Origin: Azophilus sp026709365
Lineage (GTDB): Bacteria > Pseudomonadota > Gammaproteobacteria > Pseudomonadales > Azotimanducaceae
Direction: 5' to 3'
Length of the DNA: 64,000 nucleotides
NCBI GenBank assembly: GCA_965200175.1
Contig: OZ241345.1
Coordinates: 2,418,001-2,482,000, forward strand
Shown: positions 54,557 through 64,000 of the stretch, piece after piece
Position numbering within the stretch: the first letter of the stretch is position 1
How the letters are laid out: the number at the start of each line of letters is the position of its first letter
Notes under the pieces: model-generated
Database searches by the model: none
What the model was told of the DNA's origin: nothing
Seen by the model: only the letters and a program-made list of their open reading frames with translations
Program-made: the position numbers and the translations under genes

Positions 54557-54679
54557 CGGAGTCCATCAAGCTCGGAATGCCCGGCTGCCAAGCAGCGTCA
54601 GCGTCCGGAGGGTTCCAAACGCAGCCGAGGTCGCTCAGGCGGTCACGGCACTCAAGCGCTTCCAGCGCGCCGACTGCAG

Positions 54680-54752
54680 GATGCCCTCCGGGGCGACACG
54701 CCCGCTTCAGGCGGGATCCCCGGAGCGAGGGCGTCCCGCCCTCGATTGGCAC
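54680..54752 (-). repeat. Family 2 repeat, partial
   Basis: GATGCCCTCCGGGGCGACAC, GCCCGCTTCAGGCGGG (hairpin), GATCCCCGGAGCGAGGGCGT, CCCGCCCTCGATTGG. The core is inverted relative to the copy at 14970. It lies between the converging iscS and uvrB genes and its CGAGGGCG-TCC-CGCCCTCG hairpin may act as a terminator there. Confidence 0.7.
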
Positions 54753-54788
54753 GGCGGCCAGCCGATTCAAAGTTGCTTCCGAATCAGC

Positions 54789-56816
<2,028 letters not shown>

Positions 56817-56910
56817 GGAACCCTTCAATCCAAGCCAGCCGTCATTTTGACCCGGAATCCGTTAGAATGCCGCACCTTTCGACTCTGGGCGAACCCTGCC
56901 CGCCAACCGC

Positions 56911-58815
56911 ATGCCGCAGCAACTTGCCGAAAAAAACAGCCATGTCGTGCGCTTTGCCGGCGATTCCGGGGACGGCATTCAGCTGCAGGGCCAGCAGTTC
57001 ACGATCGCCTCGGCGCTAGCTGGGCACGACCTGTCCACCCTGCCCGACTTCCCGGCCGAAATACGCGCGCCGGCCGGCACCCGCTACGGCGTTTCGGCTT
57101 TTCAGATCCAGTTCGGCGGCGAACGCATCACGACGCCGGGCGACACGCCCGACGTGCTGCTGGCCTTCAATCCGGCGGCCCTGACCGTCAACCTGCCCCA
57201 CTTGGCGCCGGGAGCGCTCATCATCGTCGATGACAGCGCCTTTTCCGCACAGCGGCTCCGGCGCGCGGAGCTCACCGCCAATCCCCTCGAGGACGGCAGC
57301 TTAAGCGACTTCAACGTTTGCCGCGTGGACATCTCCCACCTGACCTTGGAGGCGGTGAAGCCCTTTGGCCTGGGCGCCAAGGACTCCGTGCGCTGCAAGA
57401 ACTTTTGGGCGCTGGGCTTGGTGCTGTGGATGTTCGACCAGTCTCGGGATGCCGCCGCCCGCTGGATTGAGGCCAAGTTCGCCAACCATGAAGCGGTTCG
57501 CAACGCCAATCTGGCTGCGCTTGCCGCTGGCCACGCCTACGGCGAGACTGCCGAACTGCAGCACGTTCTCTCTCAACATCCCATTCCCGAAGCGCCGCTG
57601 GAATCGGTTGCCTACCGCACCATCACCGGGGCGGAGGCCTTGGCCCTGGGGCTGACCGCAGCGGGGGAACTGAGCGACACCGAGCTGCTGTTCTGCTCCT
57701 ATCCCATCACGCCCGCCTCGGCTTTGCTGCATCATCTCACCGGATTGGAGGAGGCTGGCATCGCCACATTTCAGGCGGAGGATGAGATCGCCGCCGTCGG
57801 CGCCGCCATCGGCGCCTCCTATGCCGGCAAATTGGGAGTGACTTCCAGCTCCGGGCCCGGCATCGCCCTGAAAACCGAGGCATTGGGGCTGGCGGTTGCG
57901 GCCGAGCTGCCTTTGGTGGTGGTCAATTCGCAACGGGCCGGCCCGTCCACCGGCATGCCGACCAAGACTGAGCAAAGCGACCTCTACCAAGCCGTGTACG
58001 GCCGCAACGCCGACACCCCCGTGCCGGTGCTGGCCACCCGATCCCCAGCGGACTGCTTTGCAACCGCCATAGAGGCAGTGCGCATCGCCTTGCGCCACAT
58101 GACGCCCGTGATCCTGCTCACCGACGGCTACATTGCCAACGCCTCGGAGCTTTGGCCCATTCCCGACATTGACGCATTCCAGCCCATCGCCAACCGCAAG
58201 CCCACGGCAACAGCGGCTGCGGGCGTTTGGGAGCGGGATGACGACGGCTTGGCCCGGCTGTGGGCGGCACCGGGCGATGCGCGCCACATCCATCGGGTCG
58301 GCGGCATCGAGAAGGACATCGAAACCGGCCACATCTCCTATGACCCCGCCAACCACCAAGCCATGACCGACTTGCGCGCCGCCAAGGTCGCCAAGGTGGC
58401 CGATCACCTGCCGGAGCAGACCATTGAGCAGGGGGTGCCCGGCGGCTTGGCGGTAGTGGCTTGGGGATCGACCTTCGGAGCGGTTTATCAGGCCGTCAAG
58501 GAGGCCTTGAGCGACGGGCTGGCCGTGGCGCAAATCCACCTGCGCCACCTCAATCCGCTGCCCCCCAACCTGGGCGAACTGCTGGCGGGCTTTGCGGCGG
58601 TGCTGGTGCCGGAGCTCAACAACGGCCAGCTCGCCACCCTGCTGCGCGATCGCCTGCTGATCGAGGTCGCGCAACTCAACCAAGTGTCGGGCCAGCCTTT
58701 CCCGGTCGCAGCCGTGAAGGCGGCAATAGCCGAGCATGCACCCGTGCGGCTGGTGGAAGCCCGCCGCAAGGAAGCCGCGAACTCAGGGGCCTCAAAGAGG
58801 ATTCGTCGTGGCTGA
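56911..58815 (+). CDS. korA: 2-oxoacid:acceptor oxidoreductase, fused gamma-alpha subunit (KorA-type), 634 aa
   Basis: Residues 1-200 are the gamma domain (VVRFAGDSGDGIQLQGQQFTIASALAGHDLSTLPDFPAEIRAPAGTRYGVSAFQIQFG), residues 230-630 the alpha part (CSYPITPASALLHHLT, FQAEDEIAAVGAAIGASYAGKLGVTSSSGPGIALKTEALGLAVAAELPLVVVNSQRAGPSTGMPTKTEQSDL). The gamma-alpha fusion is the aerobic-type KorA architecture. With KorB it oxidises 2-oxoglutarate (or another 2-oxoacid) to the acyl-CoA with ferredoxin as acceptor. Overlaps korB by 8 nt. A TAGAAT hexamer at 56863 may be part of its promoter. Confidence 0.93.
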   Translation: MPQQLAEKNSHVVRFAGDSGDGIQLQGQQFTIASALAGHDLSTLPDFPAEIRAPAGTRYGVSAFQIQFGGERITTPGDTPDVLLAFNPAALTVNLPHLAPGALIIVDDSAFSAQRLRRAELTANPLEDGSLSDFNVCRVDISHLTLEAVKPFGLGAKDSVRCKNFWALGLVLWMFDQSRDAAARWIEAKFANHEAVRNANLAALAAGHAYGETAELQHVLSQHPIPEAPLESVAYRTITGAEALALGLTAAGELSDTELLFCSYPITPASALLHHLTGLEEAGIATFQAEDEIAAVGAAIGASYAGKLGVTSSSGPGIALKTEALGLAVAAELPLVVVNSQRAGPSTGMPTKTEQSDLYQAVYGRNADTPVPVLATRSPADCFATAIEAVRIALRHMTPVILLTDGYIANASELWPIPDIDAFQPIANRKPTATAAAGVWERDDDGLARLWAAPGDARHIHRVGGIEKDIETGHISYDPANHQAMTDLRAAKVAKVADHLPEQTIEQGVPGGLAVVAWGSTFGAVYQAVKEALSDGLAVAQIHLRHLNPLPPNLGELLAGFAAVLVPELNNGQLATLLRDRLLIEVAQLNQVSGQPFPVAAVKAAIAEHAPVRLVEARRKEAANSGASKRIRRG

Positions 58816-59830
58816 ACTCTCATTCAAGGACTTCGCTTCCGACCAGGAGGTGCGCTGGTGCCCCGGCTGCGGCGACTACTCCATCCTCAAGGCGGTGCAG
58901 CGCGCCTTGGCCTCCTGCGGCGCCGACCCCGCCAACACCGTGTTCGTCTCCGGCATCGGCTGCGCCGCGCGGCTGCCCTACTACATCGAATCCTACGGCT
59001 TCCACACCATACACGGACGGGCACCGGCCATCGCCACCGGCGTTAAGCTCGCCAATCCGGAGCTCGATGTCTGGGTGATCACCGGTGACGGCGATGGGCT
59101 TTCCATCGGCGGCAACCACCTGCTGCACGCCCTGCGCCGCAACATCGACCTCAACATTCTGCTGTTCAACAACGAAATATACGGCCTCACCAAGGGGCAG
59201 TACTCGCCCACGTCGCGCATCGGCACCACCAGCCCGTCGAGCCCAGGCGGCTCGGTGGACAACCCGGTGCGTCCCGGCGCCTTTGTCGTTGGCGCCGGCG
59301 CCACCTTCATCGCCCGGGGCATCGACATCGACCAAAAGGGCCTGCCCGACATCCTCACGGCCGCCCGCGCCCATCGTGGCGCGGCCTTCGTCGAAATCCT
59401 GCAAAACTGCATCGTCTATAACAAGGACGTATTCGATTCCGTATCCAGCCGCAAGACGGCCCCCGATCGCCAAATCCGCGTTCAGCACGGCCAGCCGCTG
59501 CTCTACGGCCCCAATCAGGACAAGGGGTTGCGCCTGAATACCAAGACCCTGCAGCTCGAAGCCGTCCAAGTTGGCGCCCAAGGGATCGATGAGGTGCTGA
59601 TCCACGACGAGACCAATCCCACGCTGGCATTGATGCTGCTCAACCTAGCGCCCCCGCTGCCCACCGCTATCGGCGTGGTCCACCGCCGCCAAGCAGAGCC
59701 CTTTGAGCAGGCCTTCTGGAACGCAAAGCCCCGCGAAAGGCGACAACGGGTGGTCACCCTGCTGCACCAAGGGAACTTGGTCGATCACCGCCAAAGCGCA
59801 AGCAGCGAATCTGCAGCGGACTTTAGGTAA
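58808..59830 (+). CDS. korB: 2-oxoacid:acceptor oxidoreductase, beta subunit (KorB-type), 340 aa
   Basis: GTG start inside the korA end (VAELSFKDFASDQEVRWCPGCGDYSIL). TPP-binding subunit: CPGCGDY and SGIGCAARLPYYIESYGFHTIHGRAPAIATGVKLANPELDVWVITGDGDGLSIGGNHLLHALRRNIDLNILLFNNEIYGLTKGQYSPTS, giving Cys residues for a 4Fe-4S cluster and the GDGD TPP/Mg site. Partner of KorA. No delta ferredoxin subunit follows. Confidence 0.93.
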   Translation: MAELSFKDFASDQEVRWCPGCGDYSILKAVQRALASCGADPANTVFVSGIGCAARLPYYIESYGFHTIHGRAPAIATGVKLANPELDVWVITGDGDGLSIGGNHLLHALRRNIDLNILLFNNEIYGLTKGQYSPTSRIGTTSPSSPGGSVDNPVRPGAFVVGAGATFIARGIDIDQKGLPDILTAARAHRGAAFVEILQNCIVYNKDVFDSVSSRKTAPDRQIRVQHGQPLLYGPNQDKGLRLNTKTLQLEAVQVGAQGIDEVLIHDETNPTLALMLLNLAPPLPTAIGVVHRRQAEPFEQAFWNAKPRERRQRVVTLLHQGNLVDHRQSASSESAADFR

Positions 59831-59945
59831 TCCCCCGCGCAACAAAACGCTCTGACGGTGGACGGTCGCCACGGCGCTGGGATCAAGTGGCATGACCGTG
59901 CGGATTCCCCGTCAGCCTGAAGGAATGCGCTCATTCTGAGCAAGC

Positions 59946-60022
59946 TGGTCGGAGTGAGAGGATTTGAACCTCCGGCCCCTACGTCCCGAACGTAGTGCTC
60001 TACCAAGCTGAGCTACACTCCG
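59946..60022 (-). tRNA. tRNA-Pro (anticodon CGG)
   Basis: The minus strand folds into a complete 77-nt cloverleaf with encoded CCA: acceptor CGGAGTG/CACTCCG, D-arm AGCTCAGCTTGGTAGAGC, anticodon stem CTACG/CGTAG with loop TTCGGGA (anticodon CGG), T-arm GGAGGTTCAAATCCTC... and discriminator A. It resembles E. coli proK closely. It lies between the converging korB and the SDR gene. Confidence 0.97.
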
Positions 60023-60073
60023 ACTCGCCGGGCGCGGCTATTCTAGCGCAGACCGCTGCTGTAGCATAAGCCC

Positions 60074-60844
60074 ATGAGCCTTTTTGACCTGACGGGCAAG
60101 CACATCGCGGTGACCGGAGCCTCCTCCGGATTCGGGCATCACTTTGCGGGCGTTCTGGCCGAGGCCGGGGCGCAGGTGAGCTTGGGTGCCCGGCGCATGG
60201 AGCGCATTGATGATCGGGTCAATGCCTTGCGGGCACAGGGCGGGGAGGCCTTCGGCGCGCCCTTGAACGTCAGCCAGTCCGGCAGCGTGGAAAGCTTCAT
60301 CAAGGCGGCCGAGGCAGCTTTCGGCCCGATTGACGTGCTGATCAACAACGCCGGCGTCGAAGCGGGCGCCAAGACCTACACGATGATCGACGAGGCGGAC
60401 TGGGACCGGGTGCTGGACACCAACCTCAAGGGCGTCTGGCTCGCCTCCAAGGCCTACACCAAGCGGGTGCAGGCCAACGGACAGGGTAGCGGCAACATCA
60501 TCAACATCTCCTCCATCACCGACCGGCGCACCATCAAGGGCCAGTTCCCCTACGCCGTCTCCAAGGGCGCGTTGACCCGGCTCACGGAAGTCATGGCCTT
60601 GGAGGCGGCCAGGTATGGCATCCGGGTCAATGCGCTGGCGCCCGGCTACATCCTCACTGACGTCAGCCGCCTGCTGCTGGAGAGCGACCAGGCGGCGGCG
60701 TTCGCCAAGGGCATCCCCATGCGCCGCTACGGCGAGTTCGAAGACTTGGACGGTCCGCTGCTGCTGCTCGCCTCCGATGCCTCCGCCTACATGACCGGCA
60801 GCATCTTGGTGGTCGATGGCGGGCACGTCTGCGCCTCGCTTTGA
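60074..60844 (+). CDS. SDR family oxidoreductase, 256 aa
   Basis: Classical short-chain dehydrogenase: GKHIAVTGASSGFGHHFAGVLAEAGAQV (NAD(P) site), DVLINNAGVEAG, IINISSITDRRTIKGQFPYAVSKGAL (catalytic Ser, Tyr, Lys), RVNALAPGYILTDVSR, and DASAYMTGSILVVDGGHVCASL. The ARR after the second strand hints at NADP preference. Substrate unknown. Confidence 0.93.
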   Translation: MSLFDLTGKHIAVTGASSGFGHHFAGVLAEAGAQVSLGARRMERIDDRVNALRAQGGEAFGAPLNVSQSGSVESFIKAAEAAFGPIDVLINNAGVEAGAKTYTMIDEADWDRVLDTNLKGVWLASKAYTKRVQANGQGSGNIINISSITDRRTIKGQFPYAVSKGALTRLTEVMALEAARYGIRVNALAPGYILTDVSRLLLESDQAAAFAKGIPMRRYGEFEDLDGPLLLLASDASAYMTGSILVVDGGHVCASL

Positions 60845-60894
60845 CCAAACGTGCCTCCAAACCAGCTTCAGCCCACGGATTTGGGCGGAGTTCC

Positions 60895-61150
60895 CCGGTT
60901 CAATTGGAGGGCGGGACTCGCTCCAAGGCGCCACGCTCGGTTTAGGCGTGGCCCCCCGGAGCGGGAGTCTTGTCAATGGTTTGGCCGCGTCTTTTGCATG
61001 TGTTTCAGTAAGAGGCCTCCCGCCCTCGATTGGCAAGTCCGCAGCAATTCCCCTTAGCCGGTGGCGGCTTCGCGATCAGCCGCCCTGACTCCGGAGACGC
61101 CCGTGCGGGAAGCCCCTCCGGAGCGAGGGCGTCCCGCCCTCGATTGGAAA
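60895..61150 (+). repeat. Three family 2 repeat pieces in a 393-nt spacer
   Basis: GGTTCAATTGGAGGGCGGGAC then CGCTCCAAGGCGCC (60895-60970, with a CCACGCTCGG-TTTA-GGCGTGG hairpin), GCCTCCCGCCCTCGATTGGCA (61015-61036) and GGAGCGAGGGCGTCCCGCCC...TCGATTGG (61116-61147). Between them is a partial interruption with TTTGCATGTGTTTCAGTAAGAG. It separates the SDR gene from the lower-G+C mrr gene. Confidence 0.7.
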
Positions 61151-61237
61151 GGGAGTGCCCAAATCCACTAAAATTTGAGGGAATCTCCCGACCGTTCAGC
61201 TAGCGTCAGCCTAAATCAGATATGAGGAGCCACCCTA

Positions 61238-62113
61238 ATGAGCGACAAAGCGACAATGCCAAAAAACTTAGACCTGATGTGGCCGACATTGTGCGCGTTG
61301 GAAACTCTAGGAGGCTCGGCATCCCTACACGAACTCGACGATCAGGTTTCGACTGATCTCGGCCTTACTGACGAGGTTCTGGAAGTACTTCATGGCGATG
61401 GACCGCAAACGAAGTTCGCAAACAACTGTGGTTGGGCGCGAACCAAATTACGCAAGGTCGGCGCGGTTAACACTACCGGTAGTGGTATCTGGACAATCAC
61501 GGAATTCGGAAGGCTGGTCCAATCTGAGGATGTGTTACGAGAACTGGAAAAAGAGCAGCGTAGGTCAGATCGAAGCAGAAGAACCAAGGCAGAGCAGCGC
61601 GGCGGATACCCGGCTGAGTCAAGCGAGCTGGAGGATCCGGATGCCGCGTCAGAGGAGTCTGGAGTAGAATCTTGGCAAGGCGACTTGATCAGGACTCTGC
61701 TCCAGTTGAAGCCGGACTCTTTCGAGCGTTTGTGCCAACGGTTGTTGAGGGAACACGGTTTTGATCAGGTTAAGGTAACCGGTCGTTCCGGGGATGGCGG
61801 AATCGACGGAACGGGCGTTCTACGCGTAAACCTGTTGTCGTTCCATGTCATCTATCAGTGCAAGCGATACAAGGGAACGGTGGGGCCGGGCAGCATCCGC
61901 GATTTTCGCGGCGCCTTGGCCGGTCGTGCCGACAAGGGGCTGTTCATCACAACAGGCACATTTTCCAAGGAGGCCAAGCGGGAGGCCGACCGGGACGGTG
62001 CCACGGCGATTGATCTGATCGACGGAGAGAAGCTCTGCAAGCTACTTGAGGAAAAGCACCTCGGAGTAGTCAAGGAGACAGTCATAAAGCCAAGTTTCTT
62101 CGACGAGCTCTGA
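61238..62113 (+). CDS. mrr: Mrr-type restriction endonuclease, 291 aa
   Basis: N-terminal winged helix (PKNLDLMWPTLCALETLGGSASLHELDDQV... ANNCGWARTKLRKVGAVNTTGSGIWTITEFG), an acidic linker, and an Mrr catalytic domain: FERLCQRLLREHGFDQVKVTGRSGDGGIDGTGV...VIYQCKRYKGTVGPGSIRDFRGAL, with PD-(D/E)XK-type residues D190 and Q207-x-K209. Mrr is a type IV enzyme that cuts modified foreign DNA. GAGGAG precedes the ATG. Base composition is visibly lower in G+C than the neighbours (AAA/TTG-rich codons), suggesting recent acquisition. No methyltransferase is adjacent. Confidence 0.93.
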   Translation: MSDKATMPKNLDLMWPTLCALETLGGSASLHELDDQVSTDLGLTDEVLEVLHGDGPQTKFANNCGWARTKLRKVGAVNTTGSGIWTITEFGRLVQSEDVLRELEKEQRRSDRSRRTKAEQRGGYPAESSELEDPDAASEESGVESWQGDLIRTLLQLKPDSFERLCQRLLREHGFDQVKVTGRSGDGGIDGTGVLRVNLLSFHVIYQCKRYKGTVGPGSIRDFRGALAGRADKGLFITTGTFSKEAKREADRDGATAIDLIDGEKLCKLLEEKHLGVVKETVIKPSFFDEL

Positions 62114-62217
62114 AAGAGCAGCGCCACAACCAGCGAAGTCATTGATCGCAGCATAATAGATGCTTGTCTGGCTGGCCTTTCGCTTGGCGGCAGTGGCACC
62201 GCTTCAATCTAGGCTGA

Positions 62218-63783
62218 CTAAACCCTCCCAAACAGCCGTTCGATGTGGTCCTCCGGCAGCGGCCGGGTCAGCATGGACACCGCCCAAGTGCCGAAAATCG
62301 ATGCCGCCTCGCCGACCACTGCGCAGGCGTAGGGATTCTCCCGGTAGTGGGCCAGCCACTCGGCGATGCCGGACAGCGGGCCTAGGGAACTCGGCTCGAC
62401 AATCATCCAGGGCAGGCCGCTGCGCAGCAGCCCGAAGATGGCCATGCCGCTGACGAGGCCGGTGACGGCGCCGGCCAAGGTGACGCCCCGCCAAAGCGCG
62501 CCCAGCACCAGCGGGCCGGCAAAGGCCGCCATCATGCCGCCGGTGCCCATCCAGACCAGGAGCGCAATGTTCATGTCTTGCATCGCCCACGCCATTGCGG
62601 TGCACAGCACCAGGACAATGCCGGTACTCCAGCGGCTGATCACCAGCACCCGGCGGTCCACCTGCGTATCGGACAGGTGGGCGCCGTACTTGGGCACGAT
62701 TGAGCGCCGATAGATGTCGTTGGCCACGATCTGGGAGGAGGACACGATGAGCCCGTCCGCCGTTGACATGATCGCGGCAAGGACCCCCACGCCGATCAGC
62801 GCGGCGAGCCAAGTCGGGAACAGCGCAATGAACAGCGCCGGCAGCGCCTCATTGGCGGTGCGGCCCGCCTCCAGCAGTTCGGGGCCGAGCACGCCGCGGG
62901 CGAGGATGCCGCCCAAGCCCAGCATGCCCATGGTCAGGCCGACTGCGAAGGCGAGCTTGACGAAGCGCATCCGGTCGCCGTCGTGCTTGAGCGCCCACAC
63001 CTTGTTGCCGATGTGCGGCAGCATGCCAAGCGGAATGTGGGCGAACAGCACGGCGATGATCGCCCACCAGGAATCGTAGAGGGAGTTGGATCGGTTCAAC
63101 GCCCCGACCAGGTTCTCGTCCTGAACCCGAAGGCGGTCCAGCATGACGCCAAACCCGCCGTCCACCCCCGCTGCGAGGATGAACATCACGATGACCACGA
63201 CGGCCACCCCGAGCATCATCATGCCCTGAATGCCATCGGTGATGATGTCCGCATGGGCGCCGCCCAGCACGACATAGACCAGCAGCACGCTGGAGGTGAT
63301 GATCAGCGCCGTCATGGGCTCAAGGCCGAGCATCACTTCAAACATGACCAAGCCCGACACCAGCTGCCCCGCGATGTAGAAGAACAGCACCAACGAGAAC
63401 ACCGAGACCAGCAGGCGCACCCCATCGCTGCGGTAGCGGTCTCCCAGATACTCAGGAATCGAGCGGTTGCCGAAGCGGTGCCCGGAGGTCGCCACCAGCC
63501 GGATGGTGATGAGCACCCCGAAGTAAACCCCCATCGGGTAGAGGAACTTGCCCCAGACGCTGGCCATGCCGTACTCGTAGCCTAGGCCGGGGCTGCCCAG
63601 GAAAGTCGCGCCGCTGGCGGTGGTGGCGGCAAAGGCCAGCGCCAGGAAGTACGGGCCGTAGCTGCTGCGCGCCGTGGCGAAGTCGTCGGCGTTGCCGATC
63701 CTGCGGCTGGCCACCCAGCCGAAGCCCAGCATGCCGACCATGTAGATGACGAGAAACAACCAGGACCACTCAATCAGACTCAC
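62218..63783 (-). CDS. Sodium:solute symporter family protein, 521 aa
   Basis: SSS-family permease, about 13 membrane helices. Landmarks: WVASRRIGNADDFATARSSYGPYFLALAFAATTASGATFLGSPGLGYEYGM near helix 2, YIAGQLVSGLVMFEVMLGL, GGAHADIITDGIQGMMMLGVAVVVIVMFI, and GVGVLAAIMSTADGLIVSSSQIVANDIYRR, where the Ser/Thr pair of STADGL is part of the sodium site of the family. PutP/PanF-like; substrate unknown. A 5'-to-5' spacer of 216 nt to the window end shows nothing recognisable. Confidence 0.93.
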   Translation of the reverse strand: MSLIEWSWLFLVIYMVGMLGFGWVASRRIGNADDFATARSSYGPYFLALAFAATTASGATFLGSPGLGYEYGMASVWGKFLYPMGVYFGVLITIRLVATSGHRFGNRSIPEYLGDRYRSDGVRLLVSVFSLVLFFYIAGQLVSGLVMFEVMLGLEPMTALIITSSVLLVYVVLGGAHADIITDGIQGMMMLGVAVVVIVMFILAAGVDGGFGVMLDRLRVQDENLVGALNRSNSLYDSWWAIIAVLFAHIPLGMLPHIGNKVWALKHDGDRMRFVKLAFAVGLTMGMLGLGGILARGVLGPELLEAGRTANEALPALFIALFPTWLAALIGVGVLAAIMSTADGLIVSSSQIVANDIYRRSIVPKYGAHLSDTQVDRRVLVISRWSTGIVLVLCTAMAWAMQDMNIALLVWMGTGGMMAAFAGPLVLGALWRGVTLAGAVTGLVSGMAIFGLLRSGLPWMIVEPSSLGPLSGIAEWLAHYRENPYACAVVGEAASIFGTWAVSMLTRPLPEDHIERLFGRV

Positions 63784-64000
63784 CGACCACCTCCCCGGCG
63801 TTCACTTCGGCCCCATCTTACCCTGCACGGGACGGATCGCAGCCGCACCCGCCGTGCGGCTCCAAACAAGCGGCCCGCCGGCGGCGCATGAGCGCCTCCC
63901 GGGCAGCAGCCCTGGCCCGAGGCGACCCAAAACAGGGGCACAAAACAGCGGGCCAAGGCTTACAATCAGGCTCCATCAACGCAACCGGAGCCACCCGTCC

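Overview
The window is high-G+C DNA from a proteobacterial chromosome, most likely a gammaproteobacterium. The support is the syntenic block ndk-rlmN-rodZ-hisS-yfgM-bamB-der (45.1-51.9 kb, minus strand), the dnaX-ybaB-recR trio (22.2-24.9 kb) and a divergent pspF/pspABC locus (18.6-21.4 kb). Intergenic spaces are crowded with two families of dispersed palindromic repeats. The closest named organism cannot be told from the sequence alone.

Layout. 0-3.7 kb: the 5' part of an acyl-CoA dehydrogenase gene, then an AGG-rich gene for a large protein ending in a Josephin-like (ataxin-3 type) cysteine protease domain, then an unknown gene. 3.7-13.8 kb: a nine-gene minus-strand operon. Read 5' to 3' it encodes an exported thioredoxin-fold protein with an in-frame TGA where the first Cys of CxxC should be (probable selenocysteine), a TatT lipoprotein, a TRAP transporter (DctP/Q/M), MlaC, MlaA, an HpnN/MMPL-type RND transporter and an LTA-synthase-like sulfatase-fold enzyme. 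It reads as an envelope lipid or hydrophobic-ligand trafficking system. 14-26.4 kb: hydrolase, enoyl-CoA hydratase with a 3 x 42-nt in-frame repeat, Uma2 nuclease, cyclopropane fatty acid synthase, the psp envelope-stress locus, glycerophosphodiesterase, dnaX-ybaB-recR, RNase D.

26.4-31.1 kb is a mobile-element pile-up: an IS481-like element split by an IS4-family element (11-bp target duplication, 20-bp inverted repeats). It abuts a third element with 20-bp inverted repeats and an 11-bp duplication, whose single protein fuses a DruA-like (DUF4338) domain to an ISAs1-type transposase. 31.4-45 kb: small basic protein, LLM flavin oxidoreductase, pdxH, M19 dipeptidase, HMG-CoA-synthase-family enzyme, an isoaspartyl methyltransferase with a signal peptide, POT peptide transporter, dienelactone hydrolase, TonB-dependent receptor, M23 peptidase, a Uma2-like protein.

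45-64 kb: the der...ndk operon (the usual pilF and ispG are absent from it and RodZ is short), a crotonase, iscS, uvrB, korAB (2-oxoacid:acceptor oxidoreductase), tRNA-Pro(CGG), an SDR, a lower-G+C Mrr-type restriction enzyme and a Na+/solute symporter.

The items most worth a second look are the probable selenoprotein heading the lipid-transport operon, the Josephin-like protease, the DruA-ISAs1 transposon, the composite TatT-TRAP-Mla-RND operon and the palindromic repeat families, including copies that have entered coding sequence.
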